NCBI GenBank assembly: GCA_028715725.1
Contig: JAQURG010000007.1
Span: 42,413 to 106,412, forward strand
Direction: 5' to 3'
Source: Methylococcales bacterium
GTDB taxonomy: Bacteria; Pseudomonadota; Gammaproteobacteria; Methylococcales; Methylomonadaceae
DNA length: 64,000 bases
Part shown: positions 7,220-18,044 of the stretch, piece by piece
Position numbering within the stretch: the first letter of the stretch is position 1
Layout of the letters: each line of letters starts with the position of its first letter
Made by a program: the position numbers and the translations under genes
The notes under the pieces: generated by a model
What the model was told of the DNA's origin: nothing
The model's database searches: none
What the model saw: only the letters and a program-made list of their open reading frames with translations

Positions 7220-9850
7220 ATGTCAAACTTCGCAAAAGAAATTATCGCTGTTAATCTCGAAGACGAGATGAAACAGTCCTATCTCGATTACGCCATGAGC
7301 GTTATCGTTGGTCGAGCCCTTCCGGATGTCAGAGACGGCCTTAAGCCGGTTCACCGCCGTGTGTTATATGCGATGAGTGAGCTGGGCAACGATTGGAACA
7401 AAGCTTATAAAAAATCAGCGCGTATTGTCGGTGACGTCATCGGTAAATATCACCCGCACGGTGATACTGCGGTTTATGACACGATGGTGCGTATGGCGCA
7501 GCCTTTTTCCATGCGCTATATGCTGATCGACGGGCAGGGCAACTTTGGTTCGGTGGACGGCGACCCCCCCGCAGCGATGCGTTATACCGAAGTGCGTATG
7601 GCGAAAATTGCTCATGAATTGCTGGCGGACCTTGATAAGGAAACGGTTGATTTTATCCCGAACTATGATGAGTCGGAAATACAGCCCGAGGTATTGCCTA
7701 CCCGCGTGCCGAATTTACTGGTTAATGGATCATCAGGAATTGCGGTTGGCATGGCGACCAATATACCGCCGCATAATCTGTCTGAGGTTGTCGGCGCCTG
7801 CCTGGCGATGATTGACAATCCCGATGTGACTGTTCATGACCTGATGGCTTATATTCCGGGGCCTGATTTTCCTACTGCCGCTTCCATCAATGGTGCATCC
7901 GGTATTTATAATGCCTATACGACGGGCCGTGGCAAGATTTATTTGCGCGCCCGCTGCCATTTTGAGGATATAGGCGAAAGCAGTCGGCAAGCTATTATTA
8001 CCACTGAGCTGCCTTATCAGGTCAACAAGGCCTCTTTGCAAATTAAAATTGCCGATCTGGTTAAGGAAGGCAAACTCGAAGGTATCTCCGCGATTCGTGA
8101 TGAGTCGGATAAAGACGGCATGCGTTTGGTGATCGAGCTTCGTCGTGGTGAAATGCCGGAGGTGGTGCTGAACAATCTTTACAAGCAAACGCAATTCCAG
8201 ACCGTGTTCGGCATTAATATGGTAGCTTTGCTGGATGGCCGCCCGCACTGCATGAGCCTTAAAGAGATCATCAGTGCATTTATTAATCACCGGCGAGAGA
8301 TTGTTACCCGCAGAACGATTTATCTGCTGCGTAAAGCCCGTGAAAGAGCGCATGTTCTGGAAGGCCTTGCGGTTGCTCTGGCAAACATTGATGAGATGAT
8401 CGAATTGATCAAGACCTCCAGCAATCGTGATGTCGCTAAAGAAGGGCTGTTGGCGCGAACCTGGAATGCGGGACTGGTTGCATCCCTGCTGGAACGCGCT
8501 GATGCAGCCCGCTCCAGGCCGGATGATCTGGCTGAAGAATTCGGTATTCACGGCGGCATTTACCGCCTTTCTGAAACCCAGGCTCAGGCTATTCTCGATT
8601 TAAGACTGCATCGCCTGACAGGTCTGGAACAGGATAAGATAGTCAATGAATACAGGCAGTTGTTGGAACAAATTGATGAGTACCTGGCTATCCTGGGCTG
8701 CGATAGCCGGCTGATGGAAATTATCAGGGAAGAGCTGGTGGCCATCAAGGAAGAATATTCGGAACCGCGCCGCACTGAAATTATGCAAAGCCATTCCGAC
8801 TTGTCCGATAGCGATTTGATTACTGTAGAAGACATGGTTGTTACCATGTCGCACGAAGGTTATGTCAAGTCTCAGCCGTTGAGCGATTATAAGGCGCAGC
8901 GGCGTGGGGGACGCGGCAAGTCAGCGACAGCCACGAAAGAGCTGGATTATGTCGATAAGCTGATTGTCGCCAATACCCACGATACTATTTTATGTTTCTC
9001 TTCGCTTGGGAAAGTCTATTGGCTTAAAGTATATCAATTACCGGTTGCCAGCCGCGCAGCCAGAGGCAAGCCCTTCGTTAATTTATTGCCGCTGGAACAG
9101 AATGAAAAAATTAACGCCATATTGCCTATCCGCGAATTCACCGAAAATAGATTCATATTTATGGCGACTTCAGGGGGTACGGTTAAAAAGACGCCGTTAA
9201 ATGAGTTCGAGCGCCAGCGCACTAACGGCAAGATTGCGATCGATTTAAGGGAAGGCGATACGCTGGTTGGCGTCGCTGTGACCGACGGGCATCAAGACGT
9301 GCTGTTATTCAGCAGCACCGGCAAGGCGGTTTGTTTTAATGAAGAGGATGTGCGTTCGATGGGCAGGACCGCATCCGGGGTGCGTGGAATTCGCTTGCAG
9401 GAGGGGCAGAAAGTCATTTCCCTGATTATCGCGACCGAAGGCACCGTGCTGAACATCACCGAGAACGGCTACGGTAAGCGTACCCGACTGGAAGAGTTTA
9501 CCTGCCATAAGCGCGGCGGGCAGGGGCTGATCGCCATACAGACATCGGAACGCAATGGTTCTGTGGTAGGCGCTGTACTGGTTAATGATAATGATGAAAT
9601 CATGCTGATTACTGATGGCGGCACATTGGTGCGCACCCGTGTTGACGGCATCTCGGTTGTCGGCAGAAATACCCAGGGTGTAACCATTATTCGCCTGGAT
9701 AAAAAAGAAAAAGTCATTGGCGTTGACCGTATTGAAGGTCTGGCAGGCGATGATGAAGAGGAAGACGAAGCCGATGCCGTTTTGGGTTCAGGAGATGTTT
9801 CAGATTCAGGCGAAAATGCAAATGATGAGCTGGAACCGGGCGAAGAATAG
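7220..9850 (+). CDS. gyrA: DNA gyrase subunit A
   Basis: Catalytic breakage-reunion subunit of gyrase, which introduces negative supercoils together with GyrB. It is 876 residues, normal for the family. The active-site tyrosine is Tyr122 ([13 protein letters not shown]). The GyrA box QRRGGRG starts at residue 560, marking true gyrase rather than topoisomerase IV, and is followed by a beta-pinwheel C-terminal domain. The tail is strongly acidic ([11 protein letters not shown] and onward), as in many GyrA proteins. In the quinolone region, position 83 is Thr and 87 is Asp; Thr83 is a natural wild-type residue in several gammaproteobacteria. The start is set by homology ([18 protein letters not shown]). 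Confidence 0.98.
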   Translation: MSNFAKEIIAVNLEDEMKQSYLDYAMSVIVGRALPDVRDGLKPVHRRVLYAMSELGNDWNKAYKKSARIVGDVIGKYHPHGDTAVYDTMVRMAQPFSMRYMLIDGQGNFGSVDGDPPAAMRYTEVRMAKIAHELLADLDKETVDFIPNYDESEIQPEVLPTRVPNLLVNGSSGIAVGMATNIPPHNLSEVVGACLAMIDNPDVTVHDLMAYIPGPDFPTAASINGASGIYNAYTTGRGKIYLRARCHFEDIGESSRQAIITTELPYQVNKASLQIKIADLVKEGKLEGISAIRDESDKDGMRLVIELRRGEMPEVVLNNLYKQTQFQTVFGINMVALLDGRPHCMSLKEIISAFINHRREIVTRRTIYLLRKARERAHVLEGLAVALANIDEMIELIKTSSNRDVAKEGLLARTWNAGLVASLLERADAARSRPDDLAEEFGIHGGIYRLSETQAQAILDLRLHRLTGLEQDKIVNEYRQLLEQIDEYLAILGCDSRLMEIIREELVAIKEEYSEPRRTEIMQSHSDLSDSDLITVEDMVVTMSHEGYVKSQPLSDYKAQRRGGRGKSATATKELDYVDKLIVANTHDTILCFSSLGKVYWLKVYQLPVASRAARGKPFVNLLPLEQNEKINAILPIREFTENRFIFMATSGGTVKKTPLNEFERQRTNGKIAIDLREGDTLVGVAVTDGHQDVLLFSSTGKAVCFNEEDVRSMGRTASGVRGIRLQEGQKVISLIIATEGTVLNITENGYGKRTRLEEFTCHKRGGQGLIAIQTSERNGSVVGAVLVNDNDEIMLITDGGTLVRTRVDGISVVGRNTQGVTIIRLDKKEKVIGVDRIEGLAGDDEEEDEADAVLGSGDVSDSGENANDELEPGEE

Positions 9851-9970
9851 GAATTATCTTTGGCTGTAAAACTATCAATCCTGTGCTCGAAGTTTTAATA
9901 GAGGTCCGAGAAGGCAGATATCAGGTCTGTGGCGCAATCATGTATTTAAAATTTAACCAAGAGGATCATA

Positions 9971-11050
9971 ATGAGCAGAGTATTTAATTTTAGTGCAGGG
10001 CCGTCAGTATTCCCTGAGCCGGTATTACAGCAAGCGCAACAGGACATGCTGGAATGGCGTAATAGCGGTATGTCTGTCATGGAAATGAGCCATAGAGGCA
10101 AACATTTCCTGGTCATTGCTGAAGAGCTGGAGAGTGATTTACGGAGCTTGATGGCTATCCCTGAGAATTATAAGGTATTGTTTTTGCAGGGTGGTGCGAC
10201 TGCCCAGTTTTCATTCATCCCGCAAAATATTTTAAATGGTAAAACCAGTGCTTGTTATATTAAAACAGGCGCGTGGTCTGAAAAGGCCATTAAAGATGCG
10301 AAGCCTTATTGTGATGTGCTGATCAGTGCGAGTTCGGAAGATACCAAATTCACCACGATACCCGATGCCTCAACCTGGGCTCTGGACGAGCAAGCGGCTT
10401 ATTTACACTATACCTCTAATGAAACCATTCATGGCGTGGAATTTCAGGAAACACCTGATGCTAAAGGCTTGATCCTGGTATCGGACATGTCATCCAACAT
10501 TTTATCGCGCAAGATTGATGTCAGCCGGTATGGCTTGATTTATGCGGGCACTCAAAAAAATATGGGGCCTGCAGGCGTTACCGTGGTTATTGTCAAAGAC
10601 GATTTAATCGGACATGCCGGTAAAACAACGCCTTCCGTATTTAACTACGCCGAGCAGGTAAAAAACCAATCCATGTTGAACACGCCCGCAACCTACAACT
10701 GGTATCTGGTTGGCCTGGTGCTTAAGTGGTTAAACGCACAGGGTGGTGTCGAGGCTATGGAACAGCGTAATATTGCCAAGGCCGCAAAACTGTATCGGGC
10801 CATTGATCAATCGGATTTATATTCCAATCCGGTTGCGCAACCGTTTCGTTCACGCATGAATGTGCCGTTTATTCTGGCCGATGAAAATCTCGACAAGCCA
10901 TTTCTTGCAGCAGCCGAAGCCAATGGTTTGTTTGAGTTAAAAGGGCATCGTTCAGTAGGCGGTATGCGGGCAAGTATCTATAATGCCATGCCGGAAGCGG
11001 GCGTGCTGGCCTTGATCGATTTTATGGCTGAATTCGAGCGCACTCATTAA
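9971..11050 (+). CDS. serC: Phosphoserine aminotransferase
   Basis: PLP enzyme that converts 3-phosphohydroxypyruvate to phosphoserine, and also serves pyridoxine synthesis. It is 359 residues. Recognised by the N-terminal FNFSAGPSVFPEPVL, the MSHRGKHF stretch, FLQGGATAQF, and the PLP lysine in AGTQKNMGPAGVTVVIV. An RBS-like AAGAGGA precedes the ATG at 9971. It sits 24 bp before pheA in the conserved order gyrA-serC-pheA-hisC-tyrA/aroA. Confidence 0.97.
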   Translation: MSRVFNFSAGPSVFPEPVLQQAQQDMLEWRNSGMSVMEMSHRGKHFLVIAEELESDLRSLMAIPENYKVLFLQGGATAQFSFIPQNILNGKTSACYIKTGAWSEKAIKDAKPYCDVLISASSEDTKFTTIPDASTWALDEQAAYLHYTSNETIHGVEFQETPDAKGLILVSDMSSNILSRKIDVSRYGLIYAGTQKNMGPAGVTVVIVKDDLIGHAGKTTPSVFNYAEQVKNQSMLNTPATYNWYLVGLVLKWLNAQGGVEAMEQRNIAKAAKLYRAIDQSDLYSNPVAQPFRSRMNVPFILADENLDKPFLAAAEANGLFELKGHRSVGGMRASIYNAMPEAGVLALIDFMAEFERTH

Positions 11051-11074
11051 ACGAAATACACAAGAGCCGTAGCA

Positions 11075-12160
11075 ATGACATCCGTCATACCCCTTTCTGA
11101 ATTAAGAGATAAAATTGATGCAATCGATGAGCAGATTTTGCAGTTGATAAATCAGCGCGCCTCTTGTGCCATGGAAGTTGCCAAAACCAAAATTGCTCAA
11201 GGCGAGCAAGGCACTTTTTACCGCCCGGACCGAGAATCTTTGGTGTTAAGACGCATTATGCACTTGAATCAGGGCCCCTTGTCCGGGCATACTGCTGTGC
11301 TTTTCTTCAGGGAGCTGATGTCGGCCTGTCTGGCGCTGGAAAAGCCGATGGATATTGCGTTTTTGGGCCCTGAAGGCACATTTACCCAGCAAGCCGCATT
11401 CAAACATTTCGGCCATGCGATTAAAACGATACCGGCGACAACGATAAACGAGATATTTAATGCGGTGGAGTGCGGCTACTGCCAATTTGGCGTGGTTCCG
11501 GTTGAAAACTCCACTGAAGGTGTTATTAGCCATACATTGGACAGATTCTTGACTTCACAGCTGAAAATATGCGGCGAAGTTGAAATCAGGGTGCATCAAA
11601 ATCTGATGGGGCACGCAACAAGTCTTGCTGACATCACTGAGGTTTTCTCTCATCAGCAATCGCTGGCTCAGTGTCGTCAGTGGCTGGATAAATATCTGCC
11701 TCATGCCCGGCTTACGGCTGTCAATAGTAATGCCGAGGCTGCGCAATTGGTATCGACGAATAAACGAACCGCGGCCATTGCGGGTGTTGTTGCGGCTGAA
11801 TTTTATAATCTGCCAATCATTAAAAGAAATATTGAGGACGAGCCCAACAATACTACGCGCTTTATTATTATCGGGCGGCAATCGCCTTCTCTTACAGGCA
11901 GCGATAAAACTTCTCTGGTTGTTTCTACAGGCAATCAGCCCGGTGCTTTGTATAGAATCCTTGAGCCTTTCGCAAAATTTGGCATAGGCATGGTTCATAT
12001 TGAATCAAGACCTTCACGTCAGGGTTTATGGGATTATGTTTTTTTTATTGATATAGAAGGCCATAGCGAAGATGCCGTCATTGCTCAGGCTTTAGATACT
12101 GTGAAAGACAACGTCAAGATGTTCAAATTATTGGGCTCTTACCCTAAAGCAGTGCTCTAG
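11075..12160 (+). CDS. pheA: Bifunctional chorismate mutase / prephenate dehydratase
   Basis: Makes phenylpyruvate from chorismate in phenylalanine synthesis. It is 361 residues in three domains: AroQ-type chorismate mutase at about 1-90 (LRDKIDAIDEQILQLINQRA), prephenate dehydratase at about 95-275 (AFLGPEGTFTQQAA, VPVENSTEGVISHTLD, DEPNNTTRFIIIG), and an ACT domain at about 285-361 with ESRPSRQGLWDYVFF, the usual phenylalanine feedback site. The TRF motif of the dehydratase active site is intact. It lies between serC and hisC in the aromatic block. Confidence 0.97.
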   Translation: MTSVIPLSELRDKIDAIDEQILQLINQRASCAMEVAKTKIAQGEQGTFYRPDRESLVLRRIMHLNQGPLSGHTAVLFFRELMSACLALEKPMDIAFLGPEGTFTQQAAFKHFGHAIKTIPATTINEIFNAVECGYCQFGVVPVENSTEGVISHTLDRFLTSQLKICGEVEIRVHQNLMGHATSLADITEVFSHQQSLAQCRQWLDKYLPHARLTAVNSNAEAAQLVSTNKRTAAIAGVVAAEFYNLPIIKRNIEDEPNNTTRFIIIGRQSPSLTGSDKTSLVVSTGNQPGALYRILEPFAKFGIGMVHIESRPSRQGLWDYVFFIDIEGHSEDAVIAQALDTVKDNVKMFKLLGSYPKAVL

Positions 12161-12219
12161 TCTGTTTTGTCGAGCAATACATCGCGGCATAACTAATTTA
12201 ATACTTCTGATAAAAAAAC

Positions 12220-13332
12220 ATGAACAGTACAGATAACATTTACGATCTTGCGGCAGCGGGTATACGGCAGCTTATTCCTTATAAAGCGGGCAAGCCGATT
12301 GAAGAGCTTGAACGCGAACTGGGACTTACCCGGGTCATCAAGCTGGCTTCCAATGAAAATCCTTTAGGCCCTGGGAAAAAAGCCTTGGCCGCTATGCAGG
12401 CAGCCTTGCCGGCTTTAGCGCTGTATCCCGATGGCAGCGGTTTTATGTTAAAACAGGCGTTAGCTGATAAATATACCATTGATGCAAGCCAGATTACTTT
12501 GGGCAACGGCTCCAACGAAATACTGGAGCTGGTGGCCAGAGCGTTTTTAACACCGGATCATGAAGTGGTTTTTTCACAGCATGCTTTTGCCGTATATCCT
12601 ATTGTGACTCAGGCTGTGGGGGCTACTGCTGTGATTGTGCGGGCGCTGAATTATGGCCATGATCTCGACGCCATGCTGCAAAGAGTAAACGAAAAAACCC
12701 GTCTGGTGTTTATTGCCAACCCTAACAATCCAACAGGAACTTTACTCAGTCAGGCAAGCCTGGAGCGTTTCATTAGCGCATTGCCTCATACTTGTGTGTG
12801 TGTGCTTGATGAAGCCTATTTTGAATTCGTTGATAGTATGGAGTCGGTCAATTCCATTGACTGGCTGAAAAAATTTCCTAATTTATTGATTACTCGCACT
12901 TTCTCAAAAGCTTATGGGCTGGCCGGATTACGTATGGGTTATGGTTTATCCAGTCCTGAGATGGCTGATATTCTTAATCGGGTACGGCAGCCTTTTAATA
13001 ATAATTCGCTGGCATTAGCAGCCGCAGAAGCAGCTTTGAGCGATGATGAGCATTTGCAGCGAACCATTGCAGTGAATACGTTAGGTATGCAGCAATTGAC
13101 AGACGGCTTTAAAAAATTGGGTCTGGAATGGATTCCCTCGGCAGGAAATTTTGTTTCGGTTGATTTAAAGCAGGCTGGACAACCTGTTTATGAGGCTTTA
13201 TTACGCAAAGGCGTTATCGTCAGACCGGTAGGTAATTATGAATTGCCTAACCATTTACGTATCAGCATAGGTACAGAGGCAGAAAATAAGCTGTTTCTCC
13301 AGGCATTAACCGAAACACTGGCTAATGTTTAA
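12220..13332 (+). CDS. hisC: Histidinol-phosphate aminotransferase
   Basis: PLP aminotransferase of 370 residues. In this position, between pheA and tyrA, these HisC proteins often also act on aromatic keto acids. Family marks are KLASNENPLGPGKKAL, NPNNPTGT, the cofactor-contacting LDEAYFEF, the PLP lysine in TRTFSKAYGLAGLRMGY, and the C-terminal LRISIG. It overlaps the start of tyrA-aroA by 8 bp, so the two are translated from one message. No other his genes are in the window, which favours a role in, or shared with, the aromatic pathway. Confidence 0.95.
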   Translation: MNSTDNIYDLAAAGIRQLIPYKAGKPIEELERELGLTRVIKLASNENPLGPGKKALAAMQAALPALALYPDGSGFMLKQALADKYTIDASQITLGNGSNEILELVARAFLTPDHEVVFSQHAFAVYPIVTQAVGATAVIVRALNYGHDLDAMLQRVNEKTRLVFIANPNNPTGTLLSQASLERFISALPHTCVCVLDEAYFEFVDSMESVNSIDWLKKFPNLLITRTFSKAYGLAGLRMGYGLSSPEMADILNRVRQPFNNNSLALAAAEAALSDDEHLQRTIAVNTLGMQQLTDGFKKLGLEWIPSAGNFVSVDLKQAGQPVYEALLRKGVIVRPVGNYELPNHLRISIGTEAENKLFLQALTETLANV

Positions 13333-15568
13333 TCGGCTTTGTATTATTGGCGTTGGCTTGATCGGCGGTTCAATCGCTCGTACCGCCAGACAGCAGAATT
13401 TAAGCAAGAGCATTGTTGGCTATGGTCGTCAGCAGGATGTGCAAAACCTGGAGACTGCAAAAAGGCTGGGTGTCATTGATAACTATTATTTGCGGATAGA
13501 AGAAGCGGTTCAAAGCGCCGATTGTGTTGTTATTGCTACGCCTGTTGCAGCTATAGAAAGTATTTTTGCATCACTTAAACCGGTCTGGTCAGAGTATACG
13601 ATTTATACGGATGTTAGTAGTACCAAAGTTAGTGTTGTGCTGGCTGCGCAGCGTGTTTTTGGGTCTGTGCCCGAAAATTTCGTACCCGCTCACCCCATTG
13701 CAGGAGCAGAACAAAGTGGTGTTGAAGCTTCTGTAGATGATTTATTTCTGAATAAACGCCTGATTATTTCCCCTCTCAGTCAGACACGAACAGAAGCCCT
13801 GCAAAAAATTCAAGGTTTTTGGGAAAGGTGCGGGTCTGTGGTATCGGTGATGGATGTCGAACGTCATGATGCCATATTGGCGGCAACCAGTCATTTACCT
13901 CATATTCTTGCCTTTGCGTTAGTGGATATGCTCGGCCATAAAGATGAACAAAGTGAAATCTTTAAATATGCGGCAGGTGGCTTTAAAGACTTTACGCGGA
14001 TTGCATCGAGTGATCCGATTATGTGGAGGGATATTTGTTCAGCCAATAAAGATGAAATTATCCCATTGCTTCAACAAACAAGGGAACAGCTGGATAAAAT
14101 ACAACACTTGCTGGAAAATAGCGATAGCCAGCAGCTTTTTGCAATCTTTGCGTATGCTAATACCGCACGGCAACGCTTTCTTAATCAGTTTGAAGGTATT
14201 ATGTCTAAATCGATCACATTCCAAGTGCAACCAGGCGGTAAGTTACAAGGCGAAGCGCGAGTGCCGGGTGATAAATCCATGTCGCACCGCTCCATCATGC
14301 TGGGCTCATTGGCTGAAGGCGTGACTCATGTTAAAGGGTTTCTCGAGGCCGAGGATGCCCTGGCAACCTTACAAGCCTTTCGAGACATGGGTGTTGAAAT
14401 TGAAGGGCCGGTTAACGGCTGTTTAACTATTCATGGTGTCGGTAAACATGGCTTGAAAGCGCCCAAAGGTGAGTTGTATCTTGGCAATTCGGGTACATCC
14501 ATGCGTTTGTTGAGCGGATTATTGGCGGGGCAGTCGTTCAATTCAGTATTAACAGGCGATAAATCCTTATCCGGTAGACCAATGAAACGGGTGACTGAGC
14601 CATTAGCGGCAATGGGCGCCGATATTAAAACCACTGAAAAGGGGACTGCTCCGCTATATATTACCGGAAAGGCGGGGCAATTAAAGGGCATAAATTATGT
14701 TATGCCAATGGCAAGCGCACAAGTAAAATCGTGCCTGTTGCTGGCAGGCATGTATGCCGAGGGGGAAACCAGCGTTACTGAACCGGCGCCCACACGGGAC
14801 CATACTGAACGGATGCTGTCCGGATTTTCCTATCCTGTCAAACAACAAGGCAGAAAAGTGACTATTACCGCTAACGGGAACTTAAATGCGGCGGATATTG
14901 ATGTGCCCAGTGATATTTCCTCGGCCGCATTCTTTTTAGTCGGTGCATCAATTGCGCCAGGCTCTGATTTATTATTAAAACATGTAGGCATCAATCCTAC
15001 ACGTACCGGTGTTATAGATATTCTCAGATTGATGGGTGCAAACATTGAAGTGCTTAATGAGCGCATCGTTGGCGGTGAGCCGGTGGCTGATCTGCATGTT
15101 GTTTACAGTCCATTAAAAGGCATAGATATTCCTGAAGAATTAGTGCCGCTGGCTATTGATGAATTTCCGGTATTATTTGTTGCCGCTGCCTGTGCGGAAG
15201 GCCAAACCCGTTTAAGCGGGGCAGAAGAGCTTAGAGTCAAAGAATCAGACCGGATTCAGGTAATGGCGGATGGTTTGCAAATATTAGGTGTAAACGCACA
15301 GCCGACTGCGGACGGTATGGTTATTCAGGGTGGTTCAATCGGCGGCGGAGTAGTAACTTCACATGGTGATCATCGTATTGCCATGTCATTTTCGATTGCA
15401 GGATTGCGAGCTAATGCGCCGATTACAATTCTGGATTGTGCCAATGTAAATACTTCTTTTCCCGAGTTTAAATATCTGGTGAAGCGTTTGGGGTTGGCTT
15501 TAACCAGCGACGATAGCAACAATGTAGAAGTGGAAGCAACTGAAGGATCGATTGCTGAGGAGTCCTGA
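13325..15568 (+). CDS. tyrA-aroA: Fused prephenate dehydrogenase and EPSP synthase
   Basis: A 747-residue fusion. Residues 1-about 290 are prephenate/arogenate dehydrogenase, with the NAD-binding GVGLIGGSIARTA and HPIAGAEQSGVEA. From Met293 (base 14201, MSKSITFQVQPGG) the chain is a complete 3-phosphoshikimate 1-carboxyvinyltransferase with VPGDKSMSHR, LGNSGTSMRLL, the DEFPVLFVAAA stretch, ELRVKESDR and GDHRIAMSF. The same fusion is known in Pseudomonas and relatives. An in-frame ATG at 14201 could also permit separate AroA synthesis. It overlaps hisC by 8 bp and ends in a TGATG overlap with cmk. Confidence 0.96.
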   Translation: MFNRLCIIGVGLIGGSIARTARQQNLSKSIVGYGRQQDVQNLETAKRLGVIDNYYLRIEEAVQSADCVVIATPVAAIESIFASLKPVWSEYTIYTDVSSTKVSVVLAAQRVFGSVPENFVPAHPIAGAEQSGVEASVDDLFLNKRLIISPLSQTRTEALQKIQGFWERCGSVVSVMDVERHDAILAATSHLPHILAFALVDMLGHKDEQSEIFKYAAGGFKDFTRIASSDPIMWRDICSANKDEIIPLLQQTREQLDKIQHLLENSDSQQLFAIFAYANTARQRFLNQFEGIMSKSITFQVQPGGKLQGEARVPGDKSMSHRSIMLGSLAEGVTHVKGFLEAEDALATLQAFRDMGVEIEGPVNGCLTIHGVGKHGLKAPKGELYLGNSGTSMRLLSGLLAGQSFNSVLTGDKSLSGRPMKRVTEPLAAMGADIKTTEKGTAPLYITGKAGQLKGINYVMPMASAQVKSCLLLAGMYAEGETSVTEPAPTRDHTERMLSGFSYPVKQQGRKVTITANGNLNAADIDVPSDISSAAFFLVGASIAPGSDLLLKHVGINPTRTGVIDILRLMGANIEVLNERIVGGEPVADLHVVYSPLKGIDIPEELVPLAIDEFPVLFVAAACAEGQTRLSGAEELRVKESDRIQVMADGLQILGVNAQPTADGMVIQGGSIGGGVVTSHGDHRIAMSFSIAGLRANAPITILDCANVNTSFPEFKYLVKRLGLALTSDDSNNVEVEATEGSIAEES

Positions 15569-16224
15569 TGCGTATTCCTGTTTTAACTATCGATGGTCCT
15601 AGTGGAGCCGGTAAGGGCACCGTTAGCCGTTTAGCCGCAAAAAAGCTGGGTTGGCATTATCTGGACAGTGGTTCAATTTATCGATCATTAGCTATCGCAT
15701 TGCAAAATGCTTCAGTTGATTTAGCAAATGAAAACGAGATTATTATAGTAGCGCAAGCTATGGTGTTAGAGTTCGAGTGCAATGATGAATTAGTTGCCAG
15801 GCTTAACGGCGAGAATATTACCAGTCAGTTAGGGCTTGAAAGTACCGGCAATTTAGCCTCACAGATTGCGGTGTTGCCGGACGTCAGGCGGGTATTACTG
15901 CAAAAACAACAAGATTTCAAACGCCCGCCCGGGCTGGTTGCAGATGGTCGCGATATGGGTACAGTGGTTTTTCCTGACGCAGAAAATAAGGTGTTTTTAA
16001 CCGCCAGCGCAGCCAAAAGAGCTGAGAGACGATATAAACAGTTGATAGAAAAAGGGATTGATGCTAATCTAGTTGACATAAGGAATGAGATAGAAGAACG
16101 CGATCGCCGCGATATGGAACGCAAAGCCGCTCCATTGGTCATAGCGTGCGATGCGCTATATATTGATTCTTCTGACATGGCTATAGAAGCTGTGGTGGAA
16201 AAAGTGCTGAATTTAATCCGTTAG
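15568..16224 (+). CDS. cmk: Cytidylate kinase
   Basis: Phosphorylates CMP and dCMP with ATP; cytosolic, 218 residues. The P-loop is IDGPSGAGKGTVSR at residues 8-21, followed by the LDSGSIYRSLA nucleotide-binding stretch and the DGRDMGTVVFPDA motif, with the basic lid RRYKQL...EERDRRDMERK. The start overlaps the tyrA-aroA stop by one base. It is followed by a hairpin with a T-run and then rpsA, the usual cmk-rpsA-ihfB order. Confidence 0.97.
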   Translation: MRIPVLTIDGPSGAGKGTVSRLAAKKLGWHYLDSGSIYRSLAIALQNASVDLANENEIIIVAQAMVLEFECNDELVARLNGENITSQLGLESTGNLASQIAVLPDVRRVLLQKQQDFKRPPGLVADGRDMGTVVFPDAENKVFLTASAAKRAERRYKQLIEKGIDANLVDIRNEIEERDRRDMERKAAPLVIACDALYIDSSDMAIEAVVEKVLNLIR

Positions 16225-16237
16225 GATTTTTTTATGG

Positions 16238-16263
16238 CCGCATTGTTGAATGCGGTTTTTTTT
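16238..16263 (+). terminator. Rho-independent terminator after cmk
   Basis: CCGCATT, loop GTT, GAATGCGG, then eight T. The stem is 7 bp with a strong T-tract. It should separate the aromatic block from rpsA, at least partly. Confidence 0.85.
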
Positions 16264-16318
16264 AACTTTGATAAAGAAAAGGTTTGTTCGAGTTTCGACA
16301 AGCTTGGGAAATTATAAA

Positions 16319-17980
16319 ATGAGCGAAAGCTTTGCTGCATTACTTGAAGAAAGTTTAACCAAAACCAAAATGAGTCCCGGCGCCATGCTGATGGGGACAG
16401 TGATTGATATCGAAAACGACATGATCATCGTTAGTACTCATTCTAAATCCGAAGGCGTCATTCCTAAATGGCAGTTTCTAAATAACGATGGCGAGTTAGA
16501 AGTTGCAATTGGCGATGAAGTTGAAGTTGCCCTTGATTTATTTGAAGATGGTTTAGGCGCGACTCTTCTTTCCCGAGATAAAGCGAAGAAAAACAAAGCT
16601 TGGTCTGAACTTGAAACGGCTTTTGAAAAAGAAGCCACTATTATCGGCCGTATTAACGGTAAAGTTCGCGGTGGTTTCACTGTGGCGCTAGGCGCATTAC
16701 GTGCTTTCTTGCCTGGATCGTTAGTTGATGTTCGTCCAATCAGAGATACGACTTTCCTGGAAAATCGCGATCTGGAATTCAAAGTTATCAAAATTGATCA
16801 AAAACGCAATAACGTCGTGTTATCTCGTCGCGCGGTTGTGGAAAAAGAATACAGCGCTGAAAGAGAAGAGTTGCTGAAAACTCTGGAAGAAGGCGCAATT
16901 GTTACCGGTGTCGTTAAAAACCTGACTGATTACGGTGCATTTATTGACCTTGGCGGTATTGACGGTTTATTGCATATCACTGATATGGCATGGCGTCGTG
17001 TTCGTCATCCATCTGAGTGCGTTGAAATTGGACAGGAAATTAAAGTTAAGGTTCTGAAATACGATAAAGAGAAAAATCGTGTTTCATTGGGTATGAAGCA
17101 AATGGGTGAAGATCCGTGGCAAAATATTGCCAGACGTTACCCTGCCGGCACGCGTGTGTTTGGTAAAGTCAATAATTTGACAGATTATGGCTGCTTCGTT
17201 GAAATTGAAGAAGGCGTTGAAGGTTTGGTACACGTTTCTGAGATGGATTGGACAAACAAAAACGTTAACCCTTCCAAGCTGGTGCAATTGGGCGATGAGG
17301 TTGAAATCATGGTTCTGGAAATCGACGAAGAACGACGTCGTATTTCTTTGGGTATGAAGCAATGCAAAACCAATCCATGGGATGAATTTGCCGCAACTCA
17401 TAATAAAGGCGATAAAATCTCAGGAAAGATCAAATCAATTACTGATTTTGGTATTTTCATTGGCCTGGATGGCGGAATTGATGGTTTGGTTCACATGTCT
17501 GACATTTCCTGGGCTGATGATGGAGAAGCATCCGTTCGTGAGTTTAAAAAAGGCGATGAACTGGAGACCGTAATATTGGCAGTTGACTCAGAACGTGAGC
17601 GTATCTCATTAGGCATCAAGCAGCTTGAACAAGATCCATTCCAGAATTTCTTGGCGACTCACGAAAAAGGTAGCTTGGTAAAAGGCACCATTAAAGAAGT
17701 TGATGCAAAAGGTGCCGTTGTTACTTTAGCGGATAATGTTGAAGGTTATTTACGGGCCTCCGAGATTCAGCGTGATCGCGTAGAAGATGCTCGTACATTA
17801 TTGAAAGAAGGCGATAAACTTGAAGCCAAGTTTATTGGCGTAGATAAGAAAAGTAAATCAATCTCCTTGTCCATTAAAGCGAAAGAGCACGACGAAGAGA
17901 CTCATTCTATTAAAGATCATTCTCAACAATCAGTGGGAACACCTACATTTGCTGATATATTTAAGCAAATGGAAAAATAA
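16319..17980 (+). CDS. rpsA: 30S ribosomal protein S1
   Basis: Binds mRNA and helps initiation on structured leaders. From the ATG at 16319 ([18 protein letters not shown]) it is 553 residues with six S1 repeats. Clear repeat signatures are [31 protein letters not shown] and [16 protein letters not shown], each followed by GLVH/LLHI and ISLGMKQ-type endings. The open frame extends 23 codons upstream (from 16250) but that part includes the terminator and is not protein-like. S1 usually controls its own translation. It ends just before a perfect palindrome and ihfB. Confidence 0.97.
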   Translation: MSESFAALLEESLTKTKMSPGAMLMGTVIDIENDMIIVSTHSKSEGVIPKWQFLNNDGELEVAIGDEVEVALDLFEDGLGATLLSRDKAKKNKAWSELETAFEKEATIIGRINGKVRGGFTVALGALRAFLPGSLVDVRPIRDTTFLENRDLEFKVIKIDQKRNNVVLSRRAVVEKEYSAEREELLKTLEEGAIVTGVVKNLTDYGAFIDLGGIDGLLHITDMAWRRVRHPSECVEIGQEIKVKVLKYDKEKNRVSLGMKQMGEDPWQNIARRYPAGTRVFGKVNNLTDYGCFVEIEEGVEGLVHVSEMDWTNKNVNPSKLVQLGDEVEIMVLEIDEERRRISLGMKQCKTNPWDEFAATHNKGDKISGKIKSITDFGIFIGLDGGIDGLVHMSDISWADDGEASVREFKKGDELETVILAVDSERERISLGIKQLEQDPFQNFLATHEKGSLVKGTIKEVDAKGAVVTLADNVEGYLRASEIQRDRVEDARTLLKEGDKLEAKFIGVDKKSKSISLSIKAKEHDEETHSIKDHSQQSVGTPTFADIFKQMEK

Positions 17981-17986
17981 AGGCCA

Positions 17987-18030
17987 AGAGGGTATGAATT
18001 ATAATTCATACCCTCTGATTTTATTCTTTT
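17987..18030 (+). terminator. Perfect 30 bp palindrome with T-rich tail after rpsA
   Basis: Bases 17987-18016 are an exact inverted repeat built on AGAGGGTATGAATT, with no loop bases left unpaired on paper, followed by GATTTTATTCTTTTT. It fits a terminator or attenuator that lowers expression of ihfB relative to rpsA. Because it ends 28 bp before the ihfB GTG, it could also affect ihfB translation. Confidence 0.7.
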
Positions 18031-18044
18031 TCACAGGATAGAAT

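Noticed and set aside
7466..7468. Thr at GyrA position 83 as a quinolone-resistance mutation
   Set aside because: Thr is the wild-type residue here in several gammaproteobacteria, including Pseudomonas, so it is not evidence of acquired resistance.
7733..8551. A 272-codon open frame on the minus strand
   Set aside because: It lies wholly inside gyrA, on the opposite strand, and has no recognisable protein features.
11246..11998. Minus-strand and third-frame open frames inside pheA
   Set aside because: They are shadows of the strongly supported pheA frame.
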